A stretch of DNA of 50,039 bases. Origin: Pseudomonadota bacterium (GTDB lineage: Bacteria > Desulfobacterota > Syntrophorhabdia > Syntrophorhabdales > Syntrophorhabdaceae). The notes under the pieces are model-generated. The model was not told where the DNA came from. It made no database searches and saw only the letters and a list, made by a program, of their open reading frames with translations. The DNA is taken from contig JAPLKB010000047.1 in the NCBI GenBank assembly GCA_026388275.1, forward strand, positions 1 to 50,039. The letters are read 5' to 3'. This document shows positions 33,310 to 42,212 of this stretch, in pieces (position 1 is the stretch's first letter; the number at the start of each line of letters is the position of its first letter). The position numbers and the translations under genes were made by a program.

Positions 33310-34707
33310 ATGAAAAAATACAAAACTTTCTTTTTCTTCTTTCTGTTGGTTTCCATCGTGGTCCTCGTTGGTGGATGTGCGACCTTGCCGAACGTTTCTG
33401 AAATGATGGATAAGGCACCGACCACTGAGACAAGGGCTCAAATAGCTTCGGCCAAGGGACTGTTATCCCCCAAACAGAGCAAAGCCCTCATGGAACGATT
33501 GCATCGATCCGTCGACGCGACGGACATACTGCAACGTTACAGCGCTGTGATAGAATCGATGAGTGAAAGTCCGTTGACAAAGGGAAACAAAGTTACGCTG
33601 CTCGTTGATGGTACGGCTACTTATGCCGCAATGTTCAAGGCAATAGAGAATGCCGGCGACCATATCAATCTCGAAACTTATATCATGGAAGATATTGAAG
33701 ACGAGACCGGTCGCAAACTTGCTGATCTGATGTTACAGAAACAGGCGGAAGGTGTGCAGGTGAATCTTATCTACGATAGTGTAGGCAGCTATACTACCTC
33801 CGCTGCATTTTTTCAGCGCTTGCGTGATGGCGGAATACAGGTCGTCGAGTTTAACCCGATAAATCCACTTAAGGCCCGCGGAAAATGGCGTCTGGCCAAA
33901 TCGGATCATCGTAAAATACTGATCGTCGACGGGAAAGTAGCTATTACCGGGGGAATTAACATCAGTCAGGTTTATTCAAGCAGCCTTTCCGGAAGGGGGG
34001 ACGAGGAAGCAGTACAGATGCCATGGCGTGATACGGACGTTCAAATAGAAGGCCCTGCCGTGGCTGAGTTCCAAAAGCTTTTTCTTGACACATGGCAGAA
34101 TCAGAAGGGCGCGAACCTCCCCGAAAAAAAATACTTCCCTGCCCTGAAGGAAGAGGGAAATGCCCTGGTGAGGGTGTTGGGCAGTACCCCGGGAGAGGCC
34201 AACAGGATCACTTTTATTATGTATGTGGCCGCTATCACTTTCGCGGAGAATTCCCTTCACATGACCAACGCGTATTTTATCCCTGACCGCCAGACAATAG
34301 AGGCCCTCACCGATGCTGCAAAGCGTGGAGTTGATGTAAAGATCATTCTACCAGGAACATCCGATTCTTCACTGGCCAGATTTGCAGGAGAATACTTTTA
34401 TTCCGGACTCTTGAAATCAGGGGTGAAGTTATACAAGCGCCGCAATGTTCTGCTCCATGCGAAAACTCTGGTAATTGACGGCGTCTGGTCGACCGTAGGC
34501 TCCACCAATATGGACTTCTGGAGTTTTTCAAGTAATGACGAGGTGAACGCGGTTATTCTGAGCCGTGAATTCGCTATCACCATGGAGGAGATGTTTGTCA
34601 GGGATCTTATGGAGTCAGATCAGATTCTATGGGAAGAATGGAAAAAAAGACCTTTGTCTCTCAAGATCAGGGAATGGTTTTCGCATCTTTTTACCCGCTG
34701 GTTGTAG
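33310..34707 (+). CDS. Phospholipase D-like / cardiolipin synthase-type lipoprotein
   Basis: A 465-aa protein. Lipobox VLVGGC (Cys23). Two HKD motifs: H200-x-K202-x4-D207 (DHRKILIVDGK) followed by GGINIS, and H383-x-K385-x4-D390 (HAKTLVIDG) followed by VGSTNMD. The length and motif spacing fit cardiolipin synthase-type transphosphatidylases, but the lipid anchor would place it in the periplasm, unlike ClsA. Next come a metallo-beta-lactamase-fold lipoprotein and DUF748 on the same strand, an envelope lipid theme. Confidence 0.88.
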   Translation: MKKYKTFFFFFLLVSIVVLVGGCATLPNVSEMMDKAPTTETRAQIASAKGLLSPKQSKALMERLHRSVDATDILQRYSAVIESMSESPLTKGNKVTLLVDGTATYAAMFKAIENAGDHINLETYIMEDIEDETGRKLADLMLQKQAEGVQVNLIYDSVGSYTTSAAFFQRLRDGGIQVVEFNPINPLKARGKWRLAKSDHRKILIVDGKVAITGGINISQVYSSSLSGRGDEEAVQMPWRDTDVQIEGPAVAEFQKLFLDTWQNQKGANLPEKKYFPALKEEGNALVRVLGSTPGEANRITFIMYVAAITFAENSLHMTNAYFIPDRQTIEALTDAAKRGVDVKIILPGTSDSSLARFAGEYFYSGLLKSGVKLYKRRNVLLHAKTLVIDGVWSTVGSTNMDFWSFSSNDEVNAVILSREFAITMEEMFVRDLMESDQILWEEWKKRPLSLKIREWFSHLFTRWL

Positions 34708-34829
34708 GCGGTCCCGGACCCTTTCCGGTAGTCAACAATCGTTATGGTCTCCAGGAATATGGTAAACTATCTGTCATGAATGTGCCAAAGAGTTGTTGTT
34801 TATAAATAGGCCGTTGATTTGGAGTTGGA

Positions 34830-36062
34830 ATGAAAACAAATAGAAAGATTAGACTGAGCCTGTTTATTTTGTTTTTGGCGCTGGTGTCTTTCCTGTCGCT
34901 CGCTACGTGTGTGACAGGACCAAGTGTATACACAGAAAAATCTGAACAGGTCTCGGACCACTTTAATAGTATCCGGTATTTCAATCCCGATGTCCCTCAA
35001 ACTCTGTCGTCTCAGTCGGGCCAGGCGGCAAAACGTAATCCCACATGGTGGGTCTGGAACTGGATATTGCGCACTGATTGGCCTGATTGGCCGAAGCGAA
35101 CCGATTTCCTGCCTGAACCTCCGCCTGTCGCTCGCGTCCCGGAAGGCTCGATCTATATAACACCTGTCGGTCATGCCACTTTCCTCATACAACTGGATGG
35201 AGTCAATATTCTCACTGATCCTATGTGGTCGGAACGTTGCAGCCCGGTATCGTTGGTGGGTCCCAAACGATATAGTCAGCCCGGAATTAGTTTTGAAGAC
35301 CTTCCTCCTGTCGATGTTGTACTGGTGTCTCACAATCATTATGACCATTTTGATCTTCCTACTCTGGAAGGTCTTGCAAAAAAAGGAGGGCCGCGCGCTA
35401 TCGTTCCCCTTGGCAATCTCGATCTCATGCGGAGTACGGGAATCGCCACGGTGGATGAACTTGACTGGTGGCAATCGGTCCCTTTGTCTTCAAAGGTTAC
35501 AGTAACCCTGGTTCCTGCGCAGCATTTTTCGGCACGTACTCTGTGGGACCGGGATCGAACCCTTTGGGGAGGTTTTGTTATCTCAGGGCCATCAGGGAAT
35601 GTTTATTATTCCGGAGACACTGGATATGGTCCCCATTTCCGTGAGATCGCACGCCGCTTTTCACCGATCAGGGTAGCAATTCTTCCGATCGCTCCATTCC
35701 GGCCGCCGCAGACCAGGGAATCGACCCCGGGGTATCGACCCATTGTCCATATGGGGCCGGCTGAGGCAGTCAAGGCACATATGGATCTGGAAACACCGCT
35801 CAGCATTGCCGCCCATTTTCAGGTATTTAGGCTTGGAATAGAGGGATTTAATGATGCCGTGGATGTACTGGCTGCATCATTAAAGGAACACAATCTAAAA
35901 CCTGACGCTTTCGTTACACCCGTGTTTGGACAAGTTATTAAGGTACCTCCCATGCTGGATTCATCGTTGTCTACGGCAGGCAAGGCATACCCTATCGGCC
36001 TGATCCAGGGTTTTACCGGAGCCGGTCCTTCGGTATGCCCTCAGGCATTAGTTCAATATTAA
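34830..36062 (+). CDS. Metallo-beta-lactamase-fold lipoprotein, NAPE-PLD-like
   Basis: A 410-aa protein. Lipobox LSLATC (Cys27). Metal site H168-x-H170-x-D172-H173 (SHNHYDHFD), preceded by PVGHATFLIQLDGVNILTDP and followed by YYSGDTGYGPHF and AAHFQVFRLG. This arrangement is that of NAPE-PLD/UlaG-like hydrolases; NAPE-PLD cuts N-acyl phosphatidylethanolamine. Substrate here is unknown. 122 bp after the phospholipase D-like gene and 11 bp before the DUF5329 gene, so probably one operon. Confidence 0.88.
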   Translation: MKTNRKIRLSLFILFLALVSFLSLATCVTGPSVYTEKSEQVSDHFNSIRYFNPDVPQTLSSQSGQAAKRNPTWWVWNWILRTDWPDWPKRTDFLPEPPPVARVPEGSIYITPVGHATFLIQLDGVNILTDPMWSERCSPVSLVGPKRYSQPGISFEDLPPVDVVLVSHNHYDHFDLPTLEGLAKKGGPRAIVPLGNLDLMRSTGIATVDELDWWQSVPLSSKVTVTLVPAQHFSARTLWDRDRTLWGGFVISGPSGNVYYSGDTGYGPHFREIARRFSPIRVAILPIAPFRPPQTRESTPGYRPIVHMGPAEAVKAHMDLETPLSIAAHFQVFRLGIEGFNDAVDVLAASLKEHNLKPDAFVTPVFGQVIKVPPMLDSSLSTAGKAYPIGLIQGFTGAGPSVCPQALVQY

Positions 36063-36073
36063 GAGGTTCTTAT

Positions 36074-36439
36074 ATGAAAAATATCTCCATGGTACTAATG
36101 GTTCTTCTTTCGCTGATAGTAGCACATGTTTATGCTGAGGATTTTTCAGAGACAGCCAAAATACACTGTTTAATTGCCTCTGTCGAAACTCTGGAGGGGG
36201 CGAACTTTATCAGGAACGGGAATGAGTATGATACCCGGGATGCTTCGGATCACTTGCGCCTGAAACTCAAAGTGGTCGGCAGAAACGTGAAGACAGCGGA
36301 GGACTTCATTAAACTTTTTGCCTCTAAATCCTCTATAACAAGTGAACCCTATTTGATGTGTTTTGCAGACGGTACTACTATAAAATCGGAAGTATTTTTC
36401 GCGAATAAGCTGAAAACATTTGCCACATATAAACCATAA
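36074..36439 (+). CDS. DUF5329 (YfeK-like) secreted protein, second copy
   Basis: A 121-aa protein from ATG 36074 with AAGAGG upstream. Signal peptide to about residue 21 (VYAEDF). Core: FIRNGNEYDTRDASDHLRLK, TAEDFIKLFASKSS and SEPYLM. It fits YfeK better than the copy at 728-1105. Function unknown. Confidence 0.82.
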   Translation: MKNISMVLMVLLSLIVAHVYAEDFSETAKIHCLIASVETLEGANFIRNGNEYDTRDASDHLRLKLKVVGRNVKTAEDFIKLFASKSSITSEPYLMCFADGTTIKSEVFFANKLKTFATYKP

Positions 36440-36451
36440 AGGTAGATTCAC

Positions 36452-36616
36452 ATGGAAAAGTTTTATAGTTACTATAGTGGGCTTGAGGCGGAAGAATTAC
36501 ACTATAAAAGCGAGTTCATATCATTACTCAGTTTCGACACTCCTTTTCTGTGGGGATTACGGTCTTCTTCTGAAATCGGAACTCAAGAGATGAAATTGGG
36601 GACTTTTCATGAATAG
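36452..36616 (+). CDS. Possible 54-aa protein overlapping DUF748
   Basis: MEKFYSYYSGLEAEELHYKS and so on to TAG at 36614-36616. It fills the gap between DUF5329 and DUF748 and overlaps the DUF748 start by eight bases, which would allow coupling. The ribosome site is only fair (AAAGGTAG). No family recognised; it could be chance. Confidence 0.35.
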   Translation: MEKFYSYYSGLEAEELHYKSEFISLLSFDTPFLWGLRSSSEIGTQEMKLGTFHE

Positions 36617-38201
36617 CAGTTTTTTCCATTTAAGGAGACGGAGAGTCTGGGCTCTCTCAATCATCGCCGCGATAATCCTGGGTATCGTTGTACTCTCCCA
36701 TCTTATAAGCAGCGAATCCTTGCGACAGTATATAGAGAACAGGATCAATGGTCATTTGAAGGGGTACACAGTCCATGTCGGGAAAGTTTATTTACATCCC
36801 CTTGCTTTTTCTATGGATCTTGATAATCTGATTCTGGTGCAGGATGCCAATCCGAATCCACCCATCGCGAATATCAAACGGCTTCATGCAAGCATTCAGT
36901 GGAGGGAAGTGTTCACCGGCCATCTGGTGGGTGATTTATCGTTAAGGGAACCGAAGTTCTACGTCAACTTAATCCAAATTCATAAAGAGAAGGAGAGTAA
37001 GGTTCCCCTCAAACAGAAAGGGTGGCAGGAAGCCTTTGAGTCCATCTATCCACTCAAGATTAATGCACTCACAATCAATGACGGGGAGGTTACATATGTG
37101 GATGAAGGACCTTACAAGCCGCTCCAGATGGACAGAATCAATTTCCGGGCCTCCAACATCCGGAACATCCATTATCCTGACAATGTATATCCTTCCGCTA
37201 TCCGCCTGGAGGGAAGGATTTTCGAGCAAGGCAGACTTGTCCTTGTCGGATATGCCAATTTTCTTGGAGAGCCTCGCCCCTGGGCTAAGGCAGACCTTGA
37301 TCTGAGTGATATGGATTTGAGCTATTTCAATCCAATCATAACCCGCTACAATATTTCCATCCGAAAGGGGGCTCTGTCGACAAAGGGAGTTCTGGAATAT
37401 AACCCCCGTATCTCTGTAGTCAACCTGAAGAATCTGGACATTAACGGGGCTGACATCGATTATCTTCACCTTCCGCAAACTGTGGCCGTTGAAAAGAAAA
37501 GGGTCCGACAGGTTGTACACACTGTAAAAAAACTGAGCAACGAGCCTGACTCGAAAATCAGGATAGATATGCTCAGAATTAAAGCAAGCAATTTCAGGTA
37601 CGTAAACAGGACGACCCAGCCCAATTATCAACTCTCTATCGATCAAATGGAAGCAAACCTGAGAAACTTCAGTAATAAAGTCAACGAGGGTCCGGCAACG
37701 TTCGAGCTGAAGGGCAAGTTCATGGGAACAGGCAACACCAAGGTGACCGGCACCTTCCAGCCGGAAACGAAGAATCCTGATTTCAATGTCAATGTGGCTA
37801 TTGATAATACTCAGATGCAGGCCATGAGCGATATTTTCCGAGTCTATGGAAATTTCGATATCAAATCTGGTCTCTTCTCCTTCTATTCGGAACTGTCGAT
37901 CAAAGACAACAAAGTAAATGGTTACATAAAACCCATCTTCAGAGACATGAAGATTTATGACCGTCGTTCGAGACAGGAGAAGAGCCTCTCCCATACACTC
38001 TACGTGTGGACGGTAGGAGGTATATCAAAGCTTCTCGAAAACAGAACCCGTAATGAAGTGGCGACCAGGGCCACTGTCTCCGGGACTCTCGAAAGTCCCG
38101 GCACGAGTAACTGGGAAATCTTCATCAACCTTCTCCGGAATGCATTCGTTAAATCAATTATTCCGGGATTTGAAAAAAAATTGAGTCAACCAAAAGAATA
38201 G
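36609..38201 (+). CDS. DUF748 protein (AsmA-like)
   Basis: A 530-aa protein with one N-terminal membrane helix (about 13-34) after a basic start, then a large beta-rich periplasmic domain: RINGHLKGYTVHVGKVYLHP, FSMDLDNLILVQDANPNPPI, then LSLREPKFYVNL and INFRASNIRNI. The C-terminal part has the conserved NVAIDNTQMQAMSDIFRVYG, and ends with an amphipathic helix after NLLRNAFVKSIIPGFEKKL. DUF748 belongs to the AsmA-like group of bridge proteins for lipid movement between membranes. Overlaps the small frame upstream. Confidence 0.85.
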   Translation: MNSSFFHLRRRRVWALSIIAAIILGIVVLSHLISSESLRQYIENRINGHLKGYTVHVGKVYLHPLAFSMDLDNLILVQDANPNPPIANIKRLHASIQWREVFTGHLVGDLSLREPKFYVNLIQIHKEKESKVPLKQKGWQEAFESIYPLKINALTINDGEVTYVDEGPYKPLQMDRINFRASNIRNIHYPDNVYPSAIRLEGRIFEQGRLVLVGYANFLGEPRPWAKADLDLSDMDLSYFNPIITRYNISIRKGALSTKGVLEYNPRISVVNLKNLDINGADIDYLHLPQTVAVEKKRVRQVVHTVKKLSNEPDSKIRIDMLRIKASNFRYVNRTTQPNYQLSIDQMEANLRNFSNKVNEGPATFELKGKFMGTGNTKVTGTFQPETKNPDFNVNVAIDNTQMQAMSDIFRVYGNFDIKSGLFSFYSELSIKDNKVNGYIKPIFRDMKIYDRRSRQEKSLSHTLYVWTVGGISKLLENRTRNEVATRATVSGTLESPGTSNWEIFINLLRNAFVKSIIPGFEKKLSQPKE

Positions 38202-38326
38202 ATATGCGTGGGCTCAGCCCGTGAAGCTTCAGATGCCCTTTATTATCAGGCTTCCTCCTTATGAGAAATTGACAAAACAAACACAGGCTTGGATATACAG
38301 AAATATTTTGAGTTTGCCGCTCCTAA

Positions 38327-38451
38327 TTCCAATTCTAAATCAAGGATGAAATCAAGGCGGCAAGGAAGAGGAGACGTAGGCGTACGATAGAAGTACGTCG
38401 AGGATCTGATGACGAAGCCAACGATGATAGCGCCTTGAGTTAGAATTGGAA
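38327..38451. mobile_element. MITE-like element with 19-bp terminal inverted repeats
   Basis: The left end TTCCAATTCTAAATCAAGG (38327-38345) matches the complement of the right end CCTTGAGTTAGAATTGGAA (38433-38451) at 18 of 19 bases. The 125-bp body contains GGCGGCAAGGAAGAGGAGAC and AAGTACGTCGAGGATC and no gene. A non-autonomous element or structured repeat; no transposase is in the window. Confidence 0.75.
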
Positions 38452-38496
38452 TAACTTGGTCTCTCAACCGGAGCTACGCAACACCGGCAGAAGGAA

Positions 38497-38554
38497 CGTC
38501 CAGACAATTATTCTGTAGCGTTTTGTACACAAGTATGTCGTCTTTTTTGTTACG
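38497..38554. repeat. TGT-spaced intergenic element, copy H (partial)
   Basis: The left arm is eroded (CGTCCAGACAATTATTCTG), but the rest, TGTAGCGTTTTGTACACAAG then TATGTCGTCTTTTTTGTTACG, keeps the spacing. It lies directly beside the MITE-like element and not near a gene start. Confidence 0.75.
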
Positions 38555-38639
38555 GGGATGAAAATCAGTAATATTGTATTCCTTCACAGGGGTATTTCTC
38601 GATGATTGACAGAAAAGCTCTTTTACCAATTCGCCTTCA

Positions 38640-38735
38640 ATCATATAACTTTGTTGCCTCCTCCTCGCGTTCCTCGACGTACTATTTATGCACGCCTGCG
38701 TCGGCTAGTCGTTGTCGCCTCGTTCTATGTATGAA
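38640..38735. repeat. Inverted fragment related to the MITE-like body
   Basis: On the minus strand this reads GGCGACAACGACTAGCCGAC, GCAGGCGTGCATAAATAGTA and CGTCGAGGAACGCGAGGAGG. It parallels the inner part of 38327-38451 (GACGTAGGCGTACG...AGTACGTCGAGGA) without the terminal repeats. The rest of the 38.2-38.75 kb gap holds no gene. Confidence 0.5.
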
Positions 38736-38747
38736 ACAAAATTGGTA

Positions 38748-39383
38748 TTAATCTTGCGTCAAGTTGTGTATTATGGCGTAATGAATCAGCTCGCTGGTTC
38801 CCTTTACGCCGATTTTTTCCAGAATGCGGGTCCGATATGTCCTTACGGTGTTTGTGCTCAGATAGAGTTCCCCGGCTATTTCTTTCACCGCCTTTCCTTT
38901 GCCGATCATACACAATACTTGAAGCTCACGATCGGAGAGGTTTTCATGGAGAGGTTTTTGTGTATCTGACTCGAAATCGAGCATCATCTTTTCGGCAAAG
39001 GCCGGGCTTAAATATCTCTTACCGGACAGAATTTTCCGTACTGCCAGCACCAATTCATCCGATGCACTTTTCTTTGTAAGATAGCCGTTTGCTCCGGCTT
39101 TTATGGCGCGGGCAGCATATTGCTCTTCAGGATACATGCTCAGGATAAGAACATGGAGTTTATGGTTCTTCTTTTTAATTTCTCTCAAGACTTCCAGACC
39201 ATTGATATCGGGGAGCGAAATATCAAGAATAACGATATCGTAATCATTGTCGTTAATCTTGTTCAACAGTTCATAGCCCTTAGAGGTTGTATCAATCGTC
39301 GCATCGTCGAAGTGTTCCTCGATGATCTCTTTAATACCTTTGAGTACGACCGGGTGGTCATCGGCAATGATAACACGGAGCAT
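38748..39383 (-). CDS. NarL/FixJ-type response regulator
   Basis: A 211-aa protein. Receiver domain 1-120 with acidic pair D8/D9 (IADDHP), phosphoacceptor D54 (VILDISLPD), S82 and K104 (YLTKK). LuxR-type helix-turn-helix at about 145-208 (LSDRELQVLCMIGKGKAVKE, IAGELYLSTNTVRTYRTRIL). It follows the kinase gene by three bases and is its likely partner. Output genes are unknown. Confidence 0.93.
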   Translation of the reverse strand: MLRVIIADDHPVVLKGIKEIIEEHFDDATIDTTSKGYELLNKINDNDYDIVILDISLPDINGLEVLREIKKKNHKLHVLILSMYPEEQYAARAIKAGANGYLTKKSASDELVLAVRKILSGKRYLSPAFAEKMMLDFESDTQKPLHENLSDRELQVLCMIGKGKAVKEIAGELYLSTNTVRTYRTRILEKIGVKGTSELIHYAIIHNLTQD

Positions 39384-39386
39384 GGT

Positions 39387-41486
39387 TCAGACCTCCTCCG
39401 CCGTCTTTCTGGGACGACGCTTTATTGTTGTGTTTTTTTTGAGGGGGATGATTACGGTAACGGTTGTTCCTTTCCCGTGAACGCCGTTAATTTCCAGGGT
39501 TCCCTCAAGGGCATATACCCGTTCACGTATGCCTGTCAATCCAATAGACGCAGCGTCTGTTATCTCCTTTTTTGTAATTCCTTTCCCGTCATCCCTGACT
39601 TCCATAGTGAATCTGTCTGCCGTATTATGCAGGATTATCGCAACCTTTTGAGCGTTGGCATGACGGGAAATGTTAGTAAGGGCTTCCTGGAAGATACGAA
39701 AAACCTCTGTAGAAACTTTCCTGTCAAGGGCCATACTGTGGGGTGTAGAAATAAACTCGCAGGCAATGTCTGTCCTCTTTTCAAAATCAGTTAACAGTAA
39801 TTCTATTGCTTCATTGAGGCCGAAATCGTCAAGGGCCGGAGGTCTCAATGCCATGGAAAGTCTTTGCACGGAAAGGATGGCGTTATCAACAAGCGTAAGC
39901 ATTGAGTTAAGTCTTTCTGTAATCGATGCACTGTCTTCCGGTAATCGTCTTTCTATCCAGCGTACATCCATTTTTAAACCCGTCAGGACCTGCCCTAATT
40001 CATCATGTAGCTCCCGGGAGAGATAAGACCTTTCCTGTTCTCTGATTTGTTGTAAATGGCTGGTGAGATTGCGCAATCGTTTCTGTGATTCCCTCAGTTT
40101 ATCTCCAACTGTTTTTCGTTTCGAGGCTTCCCGTTTAAGTGACTTATTTAATTCAACCAATTGAGCTGTCCGTTCTTCAATCCGTTCTTCCAATCCGTCG
40201 TACGCTTGCTGAAGCTCATCCTCCATACTTTTGTGCTCGGTGATATCGGTGATGGTCCCCACATGGCCGAGCCTTTCTCCATATATGCCTCTTTCAGCTA
40301 TTGCTCTCCCTATCACCCATTTTATAATACCGTTGTGCTTCAGGAAGCGGAATTCTGATTCGAAAGGCAGATCCATTTTGATCGCCCGATGCCATTCGTT
40401 CAAGACCCTTTCTCTGTCCTCAGGGTACAGCGCTTTTTCCCACCCTTCTCCATATGTCTCGTCGGCTGATAGGTTGGTAATTTCAGACCAGTATTCATTT
40501 ACGTAGACAAACTGTCCTTTAGTGTCAGTACGGAATAGTCCCACCGGAGATACCCGGGCGATTGTGTGGAAAAGCTTCTGACTCCTCTGGAGTTCCTTCT
40601 CGACTACTCTTCTGGCGGTGACGTCCACCATTACGACAATAATGCCGATGACACCTCCATGAGTGACAAGCGAATTTACACTCAATAAAAAGGAAGCAAG
40701 CTCGTTATCCCCATGTTCAAAATGGACCTCAATCGCGTGGAGGGTCTTGTCACTCACTGCAGATAGAAGGACAAAGCGAGTCCCGTCGGGATGGAGGAGG
40801 TGAAATACCTCGTCAAATGTCTGGAAGATTGGGCTGCTACCGAGAAACCTATTGGCCGACTGACTTGCACGGATAATACGGCCCTGGTGGTCACAGAGAA
40901 CAAATATTTCTGCAGCTTGTTCGAGAATTTGGGTTGTCAGTTTTCCCTCTGCCAATATCTCTTCATTGTGCTTTTGTTCCGTCAGGTCGGTAACTATCAT
41001 GCACAAGTCACCGGAGGACGTATCGGGGGGTGGCTGAAGGGGGTTTACGGAAAGCAAGACAGGTGCAAAGTTATCCCCTCCGGACCGTAATTCCAATTCT
41101 ACCTTACAGTTCTCCTTTAAACCATGCTCAACCAATGTCTCATATAATTGAAGGTCTTTTGATGATATGTATTGGTAGATTGAAGATCCTATTATTGTTT
41201 CCAGAGGCTCTTTGACAATACTTGCAAAACGTTGGTTACAGAAAAGGATCGTACCTTTGGAAGCAAGGGTAACGGCCCCTTCATTCATGGTTTCAATCAT
41301 AACCCTGTAAGGATGCTCGGCACCTGTTAGTGTAAAGACATGATCTCCTTCCTCCGTTGAGACAACCAGACCATCCACCTCGCCGTTTCGGATAGCGCGC
41401 AGAGTTTCCTCGGCTTCCATCATCCGCGACGTGAGTTCCTGCAACTCATCCAAAAGTTGCCGGCGCGTTCTATACGATTTGTTCAT
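39387..41486 (-). CDS. Triple-PAS sensor histidine kinase (NarX/DegS type)
   Basis: A 699-aa cytoplasmic protein with no membrane helix. An N-terminal coiled coil, PAS domains at about 55-170, 185-292 and 300-418, a coiled coil at about 420-480, then HisKA_3 with phosphoacceptor H494 (SRELHDELGQVLTGLK) and HATPase with N605 (FQEALTNISRHANA) and DDGKG at 632-636. Being soluble, it senses an internal cue through PAS. It lies 10 bp after the second kaiB gene, so the KaiB proteins or KaiC are plausible inputs (inference). Confidence 0.93.
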   Translation of the reverse strand: MNKSYRTRRQLLDELQELTSRMMEAEETLRAIRNGEVDGLVVSTEEGDHVFTLTGAEHPYRVMIETMNEGAVTLASKGTILFCNQRFASIVKEPLETIIGSSIYQYISSKDLQLYETLVEHGLKENCKVELELRSGGDNFAPVLLSVNPLQPPPDTSSGDLCMIVTDLTEQKHNEEILAEGKLTTQILEQAAEIFVLCDHQGRIIRASQSANRFLGSSPIFQTFDEVFHLLHPDGTRFVLLSAVSDKTLHAIEVHFEHGDNELASFLLSVNSLVTHGGVIGIIVVMVDVTARRVVEKELQRSQKLFHTIARVSPVGLFRTDTKGQFVYVNEYWSEITNLSADETYGEGWEKALYPEDRERVLNEWHRAIKMDLPFESEFRFLKHNGIIKWVIGRAIAERGIYGERLGHVGTITDITEHKSMEDELQQAYDGLEERIEERTAQLVELNKSLKREASKRKTVGDKLRESQKRLRNLTSHLQQIREQERSYLSRELHDELGQVLTGLKMDVRWIERRLPEDSASITERLNSMLTLVDNAILSVQRLSMALRPPALDDFGLNEAIELLLTDFEKRTDIACEFISTPHSMALDRKVSTEVFRIFQEALTNISRHANAQKVAIILHNTADRFTMEVRDDGKGITKKEITDAASIGLTGIRERVYALEGTLEINGVHGKGTTVTVIIPLKKNTTIKRRPRKTAEEV

Positions 41487-41496
41487 TGATTTGTAC

Positions 41497-41841
41497 TCAT
41501 GAATGCTTGGGTTTCAGATCGATGCCTATAAGAAACCTTTCCGTGTCCGACATGTCGCCAATGAGCCTTCTGAGTGGCAGAGGAAGTTTCTTGATGAGCG
41601 TCGGGGTGGCAATAATTTGCTCTCCCTTGGCCAGCTTGGGCTGCTGGTAGATATCTATCACTTCGAGTTCATAGCGGCCCGACAGGTATTCTTCACAGAG
41701 TTTCCGGACATTGCCGATTGCCAGGGTTGACTTTGGAGTCATCCCTGTAACATACAGCCGAAGAACATACTTTGCCGGGGTTTGCTTCGCTGACGCTTCT
41801 TCGAATTCCTCAGTGCTCGTTTTCCCTCTTTTACTCTCCAT
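41497..41841 (-). CDS. kaiB: KaiB-family protein, second copy
   Basis: A 114-aa protein. KaiB core: YVLRLYVTGMTPKSTLAIGN, YELEVIDIYQQPKLAKGEQI, IATPTLIKKLPLPLRRLIGD. It has a charged N-terminal extension (about 22 residues) that cyanobacterial KaiB lacks. KaiB binds the KaiC CI ring and, in cyanobacteria, switches to a thioredoxin-like fold. It is about half identical to the next upstream copy. Stops 10 bp before the kinase start. Confidence 0.93.
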   Translation of the reverse strand: MESKRGKTSTEEFEEASAKQTPAKYVLRLYVTGMTPKSTLAIGNVRKLCEEYLSGRYELEVIDIYQQPKLAKGEQIIATPTLIKKLPLPLRRLIGDMSDTERFLIGIDLKPKHS

Positions 41842-41881
41842 AGGCTGTTCCTCTATAAGTTAATACTCAAGTAGATGATAG

Positions 41882-42211
41882 TCAGGGACCGGAACTAATA
41901 TCCAGTCCCACCAGCACGCGCTCTGTGTTTGCCAGATCTCCGATAATCTTTTTAAGCGGTTCAGGAAGCTTCCTTACCAGTGTCGGTATGGCAATAATCT
42001 GATCCTTTTTAGCAAGTTGGGGATTTCTTAAAAGATCTATCACTTCAATGCGGTATTTCCCGGCAAGGTGCTCTTCACATATCTTTTTTAAATTAGTAAA
42101 GGCCGTAATCGATTTCGGGGTCTGACCGGCCACATATAACGTCAGCTTCCATATTTCTTCTGTTGAATCGTTCTTTGCTTTCTCCCCTTTTTTTTCTGAG
42201 ACAGCTTTCAC
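41882..42211 (-). CDS. kaiB: KaiB-family protein, first copy
   Basis: A 109-aa protein: [60 protein letters not shown], then [13 protein letters not shown]. Also has a Lys/Glu-rich N-terminal extension. Its start is one base beyond the kaiC stop, so it is certainly cotranslated with KaiC. Two unequal KaiB copies suggest division of work, one for KaiC and one for the kinase, but this is inference. Confidence 0.93.
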   Translation of the reverse strand: MKAVSEKKGEKAKNDSTEEIWKLTLYVAGQTPKSITAFTNLKKICEEHLAGKYRIEVIDLLRNPQLAKKDQIIAIPTLVRKLPEPLKKIIGDLANTERVLVGLDISSGP

Positions 42212-42212
42212 C

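Noticed and set aside
36969-37994. A 341-codon minus-strand frame inside the DUF748 gene
   Set aside because: DUF748 matches its family along its whole length; the opposite frame has no start signal or recognisable domain.
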